Shown piece by piece: positions 6,337 to 9,776 of a DNA stretch of 9,776 nt. The notes beneath the pieces were generated by a model that saw only the letters and a program-made list of their open reading frames with translations, was not told where the DNA came from and searched no databases. The translations under genes and the position numbers were made by a program. Source of the DNA: Methanoregula sp. (GTDB taxonomy: Archaea > Halobacteriota > Methanomicrobia > Methanomicrobiales > Methanospirillaceae); assembly GCA_026394635.1 (NCBI GenBank), contig JAPKXV010000304.1:1-9776 (forward strand), given 5' to 3'. Position 1 is the first letter of the stretch, and each line of letters begins with the position of its first letter.

Positions 6337-7230
6337 ATGCTCTCGATCGATGATTTCAGGCCGGTCACGCTGCAGAACCGCCCCTTCTTTTCCGATCATT
6401 ATGCCCGGTATCCCCAGGCACACAGCGACAACACGTTCACCAACATGATATGCTGGAACCATTACGCCAATTACCGGTTCGCTGCTGTCAGCGGCTCGGT
6501 GATTTTATCGAGTACAATTAACGGGACAACCCGGTTCCGTCCCCCTGTTGGTCCCCGTGATGCAGACCTTGTCAAAGAGGTCATCAGGCTTGCCTGCAGG
6601 GAAAGCGACGATGAGCCGGTTGTCCTCATCGATCACGACACATCCATCTGGATACAATCTCTCTGCCCCCGTCTGCACATCATCCCGGACCGGAACCATT
6701 TCGAGTATGTGTATGATGCCCGGGACCTCGCTGCCCTCTCCGGGGGCAGCTATCTCAATATCCGTCGGCAGCTCAACAGGTTCAGGAAAAACTGCGCCTA
6801 TGCGGTCGAACAGATCACCGCAGAAAACTGTGATGAAGTGAAAGCATTCCTTGTGAAGTGGTGCGAATGGAAAGGATGCGAGGATGATCCTGTTCTCGCC
6901 CATGAAAAAGAAGCGATATTTTATGCAGTCGATCATTTCATCGGACTGGGACTATCCGGCCTGATCATACGGGTCGATAAAAACATCGGTGCGATGTCTT
7001 TGTTTGAACCGCTCAATGCGGACACAGCCCTTGTGCATTTTGAAAAAGGGCTTCCTGACTGTGAAGGGATCTACAAGGCGATCAATGCCGAAACTGCTGA
7101 CGTGCTTTCAAAAAATTTTACCTATATTAACCGTGAAAGTGACCTCGGCGTTGCCGGGCTCCGCGAGGCAAAGATGCGCTATCACCCCCACCATATGGTC
7201 GAAGTCTTCTCTGTGAAAAAGCACAGATGA
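6337..7230 (+). CDS. DUF2156 protein (phosphatidylglycerol lysyltransferase C-terminal-like)
   Basis: A 297-residue soluble protein of the DUF2156/LPG-synthase C-terminal family, which has a double GNAT fold. Family members with a membrane half (MprF) transfer aminoacyl groups from tRNA to lipids, but this one is a stand-alone domain with no membrane helix, so its substrate is unknown. Characteristic parts are NMICWNHYANYRFA (about 36-49), HFEYVYDARDLAALSGGSYL then IRRQLNRFRK (about 121-151), the VHFEKGLPDCEGIYKAINAE segment (about 233-252) and the ending YINRESDLGVAGLREAKMRY (about 263-282). ATG 6337 follows the GNAT stop without a gap, with GGAG near 6326-6330, so the two are very likely co-transcribed and translationally coupled. 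An ORF on the other strand overlaps its last 104 bases. Confidence 0.9.
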   Translation: MLSIDDFRPVTLQNRPFFSDHYARYPQAHSDNTFTNMICWNHYANYRFAAVSGSVILSSTINGTTRFRPPVGPRDADLVKEVIRLACRESDDEPVVLIDHDTSIWIQSLCPRLHIIPDRNHFEYVYDARDLAALSGGSYLNIRRQLNRFRKNCAYAVEQITAENCDEVKAFLVKWCEWKGCEDDPVLAHEKEAIFYAVDHFIGLGLSGLIIRVDKNIGAMSLFEPLNADTALVHFEKGLPDCEGIYKAINAETADVLSKNFTYINRESDLGVAGLREAKMRYHPHHMVEVFSVKKHR

Positions 7231-7378
7231 TCCCTTCTGCGGTATCTGCACGTTTCCGGTGTATCCGTCCGGTTCCCTCCGAGCCCAAATCTACCGAAGG
7301 CGAGGCGGAAATATCGAGCAGATAGAACAGTCCGATGACCACGATGATAGCAACAACAAGAATGGATTTTACCGGCAT
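7127..7378 (-). CDS. Possible small membrane protein, unknown function
   Basis: I do not recognise this 83-residue ORF. Its first 25 residues look like a single membrane anchor or signal anchor: MPVKSILVVAIIVVIGLFYL, with a short positive N-terminus. The rest is basic and of low complexity, and the last 34 codons lie antisense to the end of the DUF2156 gene, so the C-terminal part may be accidental or the gene may be truncated. In its favour, AAGGGAA at 7387-7393 (read on the minus strand) is 8 bases before the ATG, and an AT-rich TATA-like stretch lies at 7414-7427 at a sensible distance. Without homologs it remains doubtful. Confidence 0.35.
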   Translation of the reverse strand: MPVKSILVVAIIVVIGLFYLLDISASPSVDLGSEGTGRIHRKRADTAEGIICAFSQRRLRPYGGGDSASLPRGARQRRGHFHG

Positions 7379-7413
7379 AGGTAAAATTCCCTTCTGTTCT
7401 GGTAGAGCACCGG

Positions 7414-7427
7414 AAAATATTAATTAT
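7414..7427 (-). promoter_or_regulatory. TATA-like element for the small minus-strand ORF
   Basis: Read on the minus strand the sequence is ATAATTAATATTTT. Its centre lies about 42 bases from the ATG at 7378, so a start of transcription about 25 bases downstream (near 7395) would leave a short leader that contains the Shine-Dalgarno. The element sits between this ORF and the plus-strand rubredoxin gene, making the region look like a divergent promoter. Confidence 0.35.
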
Positions 7428-7466
7428 CGCATGATACCCATCATTTTCTCTTTTGGTTCAATCACA

Positions 7467-7549
7467 ATATCTATTATGGGGGACTTGCCATGTTCCCTAT
7501 AGGGCTCTTATCCGTAGGAAATTCCCGGAATAAAGGGCTGATCATGGAG
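7467..7549 (+). promoter_or_regulatory. Leader and possible promoter of the rubredoxin gene
   Basis: A TATA-like stretch ATATCTATTA lies at 7467-7476, and GGAG at 7546-7549 is 7 bases before the rubredoxin ATG. Between them are two short symmetrical sequences: the perfect palindrome CCCTATAGGG at 7495-7504, near the expected transcription start, and ATTCCCGGAAT at 7521-7531, which overlaps GGAAATTCC at 7517-7525. AGGGCT occurs at both 7501-7506 and 7534-7539. An operator is possible but these are short enough to be chance. The rest of the 7231-7556 gap holds the minus-strand ORF and its upstream signals. Confidence 0.35.
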
Positions 7550-7556
7550 ACGTACA

Positions 7557-8075
7557 ATGGCAACGAAAGTTCAGGGTAAAAAGACAAAAATACCAGCGAA
7601 AAAGACTGCCCGTACCCGTGCAAAACCTGTGGCTAATCCAGCAAAGCGTGTACCCGCCCGGGCAGCACCAAAAAAATCCAAATCCGGTGCAGTGAAGGCA
7701 GCGTTCCGGTATAAATGCCGGATCTGCGGGTACATATACTCCTCGCTGCGTGGCGAACCCCATAACGGGATCCCTGCCGGTACAGCGTTTGACGACCTTC
7801 CCGACACGTATGTTTGTCCTGTCTGCGGTTTTCAGGGAAAAGGCAAAATCGGCACATGGGGCTTTGAGGAGTGGCACCCGACACGATATCTCTGCTCGAT
7901 GTGCAATTACATCTATGATGAGGCACGGGGAGAACCAAATCACGGGATCAGACCCGGAACGAAATTCGAGGACCTGCCGGATGATTACCGGTGTCCAGTC
8001 TGCGCACTTGATCCAAAGATCAGCAAATTTTTCGGAAAGGTTCTCAAGCAGGGCTTCTCACCACTTGACATTTGA
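7557..8075 (+). CDS. Two-domain rubredoxin with lysine-rich N-terminal tail
   Basis: A 172-residue iron protein with two rubredoxin domains. Domain one (about 50-92) has CRICGYIY and CPVCG, with cysteines at 54, 57, 87 and 90. Domain two (about 110-152) has CSMCNYIY and CPVC, with cysteines at 113, 116, 146 and 149. Each carries the RGEP..GI.PGT.F.DLPD.Y.CPVC pattern of the family. Eight cysteines would bind two mononuclear iron centres for one-electron transfer, in anaerobes often to oxygen-detoxifying proteins. The first 48 residues are unusual: 12 Lys, 4 Arg, no acidic residue, many Ala and Pro, resembling a histone H1-like nucleic-acid-binding tail. The start at ATG 7557 is supported by GGAG at 7546-7549. 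It appears monocistronic. Confidence 0.9.
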   Translation: MATKVQGKKTKIPAKKTARTRAKPVANPAKRVPARAAPKKSKSGAVKAAFRYKCRICGYIYSSLRGEPHNGIPAGTAFDDLPDTYVCPVCGFQGKGKIGTWGFEEWHPTRYLCSMCNYIYDEARGEPNHGIRPGTKFEDLPDDYRCPVCALDPKISKFFGKVLKQGFSPLDI

Positions 8076-8096
8076 TAACCCAAACCTCCCCTCCTA

Positions 8097-8102
8097 TTTT
8101 TT
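8097..8102 (+). terminator. T6 run, possible first terminator after rubredoxin
   Basis: A run of six T lies 21 bases after the rubredoxin stop codon, preceded by a C-rich stretch. Archaeal RNA polymerase can terminate at such T tracts without a hairpin, so this could be the primary stop. Confidence 0.4.
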
Positions 8103-8136
8103 CTGCAACAACTCAACGGATGTCCCGGATAAGGTA

Positions 8137-8165
8137 CCACTCCTCGGTCGTAGTGGATTTTTTTT
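8137..8165 (+). terminator. Hairpin plus T8 terminator after rubredoxin
   Basis: CCACT at 8137-8141 can pair with AGTGG at 8152-8156 around a 10-base loop, and after one A comes a run of eight T at 8158-8165. This looks like an intrinsic terminator or at least a strong archaeal T-tract stop, insulating the rubredoxin unit from the promoter just downstream. Confidence 0.6.
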
Positions 8166-8193
8166 CACAGGTGCACCCGTGTGAGCCCCAATC

Positions 8194-8228
8194 TATAAAC
8201 CCATGGTTTGTTTAATTTCTATAAGGAG
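8194..8228 (+). promoter_or_regulatory. TATA box and Shine-Dalgarno before ATG 8236
   Basis: TATAAA at 8194-8199 is a near-ideal archaeal TATA box. About 25 bases downstream would put transcription start near 8222, and AAGGAG at 8223-8228 lies 7 bases before ATG 8236. The set looks fully functional, though the frame it serves is broken after 20 codons. A very short leader or leaderless transcript would be predicted. Confidence 0.55.
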
Positions 8229-8235
8229 TGCCGAT

Positions 8236-8381
8236 ATGATTTTAGTGGACCGGTACAGGAGGAAGGGCACTTCTCGCAGTCTGGGCAACATTCCGTAGTG
8301 GTCGTCGGTGATCCTGTGGTGTCCCGGTGTCCTTATGGAATCGTGCAGTATTATACTCTAAAGCGATCAGGTATCCCATGA
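8236..8381 (+). pseudogene. Broken short ORF of unknown function
   Basis: The well-placed ATG 8236 opens only 20 codons (stop TAG 8296-8298). Another frame, entered by adding one base right after the ATG, reads on from 8238 without stop to TGA 8379-8381, giving a stretch with GPVQEEGHFSQSGQHSVVVV and CPYGIVQYYTLKRSGIP. That end overlaps the ATG of the TPR remnant as ATGA, the usual sign of translational coupling. The simplest reading is a small gene that lost one base (ATGG to ATG) near its start. I do not recognise the product, and the frame could also be open by chance or the transcript could be a noncoding RNA. Confidence 0.3.
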
Positions 8382-8816
8382 CCGGTATGGATATCTCAGG
8401 ACTTTTTTAAAAAAGCGCATCAGGAAATGAAGGTCGTTCGTTAGACCGTCGCGGGAATCCTATGACCCGGTACTTGCAACCGACCCCTCAAACCTGGCAG
8501 CTCTTGCGAACAAGGGGAAAGCGTACTATTACCTTGGAGGCACGAGGATGCGATCGCCTGTTTTGACCGTGTGCTGAAAATCAGCCCGAATAATATCCGC
8601 GTCATGACTGCAAAGGCTATCGCACTACAGGAGTTGGAACAGAACGAAGAAGCGCTCGCATATTTTGATCAGGCGCTTGCATTCAATCCCCTCAACTCAT
8701 TTATCTGGTACAATAAGGCAATTGCACTGCGTAACCCCGGAAGGTATAAAGAAGCAGATGATTGCATCAAAATGTCAGACTGTCAGGCAGGCAAAACACC
8801 CCGACCCGCTCCTTAA
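8378..8816 (+). pseudogene. Degraded TPR-repeat protein gene
   Basis: Three frames together spell a tetratricopeptide-repeat protein of the kind common in methanogens. Frame A from ATG 8378 reads MTGMDISGLF, hits TAA at 8408-8410 where a Lys codon would fit, then continues SASGNEGRSLDRRGN to about 8458. Frame B from about 8455 reads SYDPVLATDPSNLAALANKG to about 8540. Frame C to TAA 8814-8816 contains EDAIACFDRVLKISPNN, two full TPR units and a final one ending RYKEADDCI. Between A and B part of the first repeat is absent, suggesting a small deletion. Between B and C one missing base (GGAGGC then ACGAG) explains the shift. The longest intact piece is 8571-8816, 81 residues from a GTG. TPRs mediate protein binding; no partner is evident. 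Confidence 0.7.
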
Positions 8817-8830
8817 AAAAAACAAAAAAA
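8815..8830 (-). terminator. T-run terminator of the mtr operon
   Basis: On the minus strand, immediately after the mtrH stop codon, there are T7, one G and T8 (plus-strand A8 at 8815-8822 and A7 at 8824-8830). A long T tract without a needed hairpin is a typical archaeal terminator. It also touches the stop codon of the convergent TPR remnant. Confidence 0.6.
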
Positions 8831-8831
8831 T

Positions 8832-9776
8832 TTAGATGAGTTTGAAGATGGGGTGGTTATCTGCTTTGACATCGATACCGAGGGGACGCATTGCCTCAAG
8901 GACAGCGATGTCTGTATAAGCCTGTGCCGTGATCATTGCTTCGACGTTCTCGATCGGTCCGTACATAATCAGGTCGGCACCAAGGGTGCTTGCGATCATA
9001 TTGCAGCCGATATCGGGAGCAGACCAGGCTGCCTGCTTTATGCCTTCCATGCCACCAAGATAGTGGTGCGACATCTGCTCAAGGAGGAGGGGTTTGCCCT
9101 TGTAGCCTTCTTCTTGTACTGATGGGGTCTTTTTCGTCCCTTTCCAGCGGCGGAGCCATGTCCAGGCAACAGTCATATTGTGGTAGGCACCACCGGTCGG
9201 GTAGCCGTGGATCGCCTTGCACGCAAGGATCTCACGGTATGCACTCCCTGAACCAAGACCGAGCGGGGTTGCCGCGGTGTCAAGGATCGGGCGGGTGATA
9301 CCGCATTCTTCTGCGATTGCGATCATGCCCTTTGCCTGACCCGCAACTCCGCCTTCTACGAGCACCTTCTCTCGTCCAGCGACAGATGGGTCGGCAGGGT
9401 TGAAGGCGAGCACAATGGCTGCGTCTACATCGCTGTTCTTTAACGCCTCGATATTCTCAGCTGCGATCGAACCGTTGATCGAGTTGTAGATCGCACGGTT
9501 CGCAAGTCCTACCTCGGTTACATACTTGCATGCATGGGCAAGCGCCTTTGGCACCGATGAGTCCATCAGGAATGCTGTCTTGTTGTCGATGCTGTCAAAC
9601 CACGTAAAGTAGTTCTCAAACGCCTCGGGGTATTCAGCAAGGATCTGGATAAAGTGCGGGATGCCGGTTATGTCAGAGAGTTCCTGACACCTGTTCCAGA
9701 GTGCTTCTGCCTTCGGTTTGTCGATCTTTCCTGTCTTGTCATCAAGCACAATCTCGTGCTTGTTGTAGAAGATTGA
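8832..9776 (-). CDS. mtrH: Tetrahydromethanopterin S-methyltransferase subunit H (N-terminus off window)
   Basis: MtrH is the peripheral subunit of the membrane-bound, sodium-pumping methyltransferase Mtr. It transfers the methyl group from methyl-tetrahydromethanopterin (or the sarcinapterin form) to the corrinoid of MtrA, in the last shared part of methanogenesis. The visible 314 residues run to the right edge without a start: the frame reads SIFYNKHEIVLDDKTGK at the edge, and MtrH proteins have GTIFYN some 30 residues from their N-terminus. Recognisable parts are the SINGSIAAENIEALK segment, AAIVLAFNPADPSVAGREKV, LDTAATPLGLGSGSAYRE, HGYPTGGAYHN and APDIGCNMIASTLGADLIMY. A GTG at 9749 is internal, not the start. 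mtrH is normally the last gene of mtrEDCBAFGH, so the rest should lie to the right. Confidence 0.96.
   Translation of the reverse strand, partial: SIFYNKHEIVLDDKTGKIDKPKAEALWNRCQELSDITGIPHFIQILAEYPEAFENYFTWFDSIDNKTAFLMDSSVPKALAHACKYVTEVGLANRAIYNSINGSIAAENIEALKNSDVDAAIVLAFNPADPSVAGREKVLVEGGVAGQAKGMIAIAEECGITRPILDTAATPLGLGSGSAYREILACKAIHGYPTGGAYHNMTVAWTWLRRWKGTKKTPSVQEEGYKGKPLLLEQMSHHYLGGMEGIKQAAWSAPDIGCNMIASTLGADLIMYGPIENVEAMITAQAYTDIAVLEAMRPLGIDVKADNHPIFKLI

Noticed and set aside
7440..7475. Possible tRNA, from a GGTTCAATC T-loop-like sequence near 7455
   Set aside because: There is no acceptor, D or anticodon stem around it, so the match is only a short chance motif.
7542..7943. Minus-strand ORF of 133 codons opposite the rubredoxin gene
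   Set aside because: The plus-strand frame has two complete rubredoxin motifs. The antisense frame is Cys- and Trp-rich shadow sequence with no ribosome binding site.
7750..8184. Plus-strand ORF of 144 codons overlapping the second rubredoxin domain
   Set aside because: It is an alternate frame of the rubredoxin gene that happens to stay open through the terminator region, with no family motif.
8853..9298. Plus-strand ORFs opposite mtrH
   Set aside because: They are antisense shadows of a highly conserved methanogenesis gene with no features of their own.
1..9776. CRISPR arrays, insertion sequences, integrases, toxin-antitoxin or defence genes
   Set aside because: I found no regularly spaced repeats, transposase motifs, long terminal inverted repeats or defence-type domains in either strand.

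Overview
The window comes from a methanogenic archaeon, most likely of the order Methanomicrobiales (Methanoregula or a close relative). Three things point there: an archaeal-type ribosomal protein block (eL19, a long uL30, eL32-like end), archaeal adenylate and cytidylate kinases flanking a DUF106/EMC3-family membrane protein, and mtrH, a methanogenesis gene. The order-level placement rests on remembered protein similarity and is an inference.

Positions 3-5818 (+) form one tightly packed operon, the distal end of the archaeal spc-type cluster: the end of rpl32e, then rpl19e, rpl18, rps5, rpl30, rpl15, secY, adkA, a DUF106/EMC3-like gene and cmk. Genes touch or overlap by a few bases and most have GGTGA or GGAGG Shine-Dalgarno motifs. 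The job is ribosome synthesis plus membrane protein export and insertion, with two nucleoside monophosphate kinases alongside. The clear anomaly is secY. It is split into two frames exactly at the loop joining its two halves, and the loop itself seems to be missing.

Positions 5819-7230 (+) hold a GNAT acetyltransferase, whose likely N-terminus is out of frame through one extra T in a T run, followed with no gap by a DUF2156 protein, another GNAT-fold acyl/aminoacyl transferase family. Positions 7231-7556 are an apparently divergent promoter region. A small minus-strand membrane ORF has its own TATA-like and Shine-Dalgarno signals, and a two-domain rubredoxin with an unusual lysine-rich tail lies on the plus strand (7557-8075).

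Positions 8076-8816 (+) contain terminator-like T runs, a good promoter/Shine-Dalgarno/ATG set leading into a broken short ORF, and the remains of a TPR-repeat gene disrupted by an in-frame stop, a probable deletion and a frameshift. Positions 8832-9776 (-) are mtrH, cut off at the window edge, converging on the TPR remnant with a T-run terminator on its own strand.

I see no CRISPR array, insertion sequence, integrase, tRNA or rRNA, and no clear new multigene system. The most interesting items are the secY break, the rubredoxin fusion, the GNAT/DUF2156 pair, and a recurring pattern of small indels that could be real decay or assembly error.
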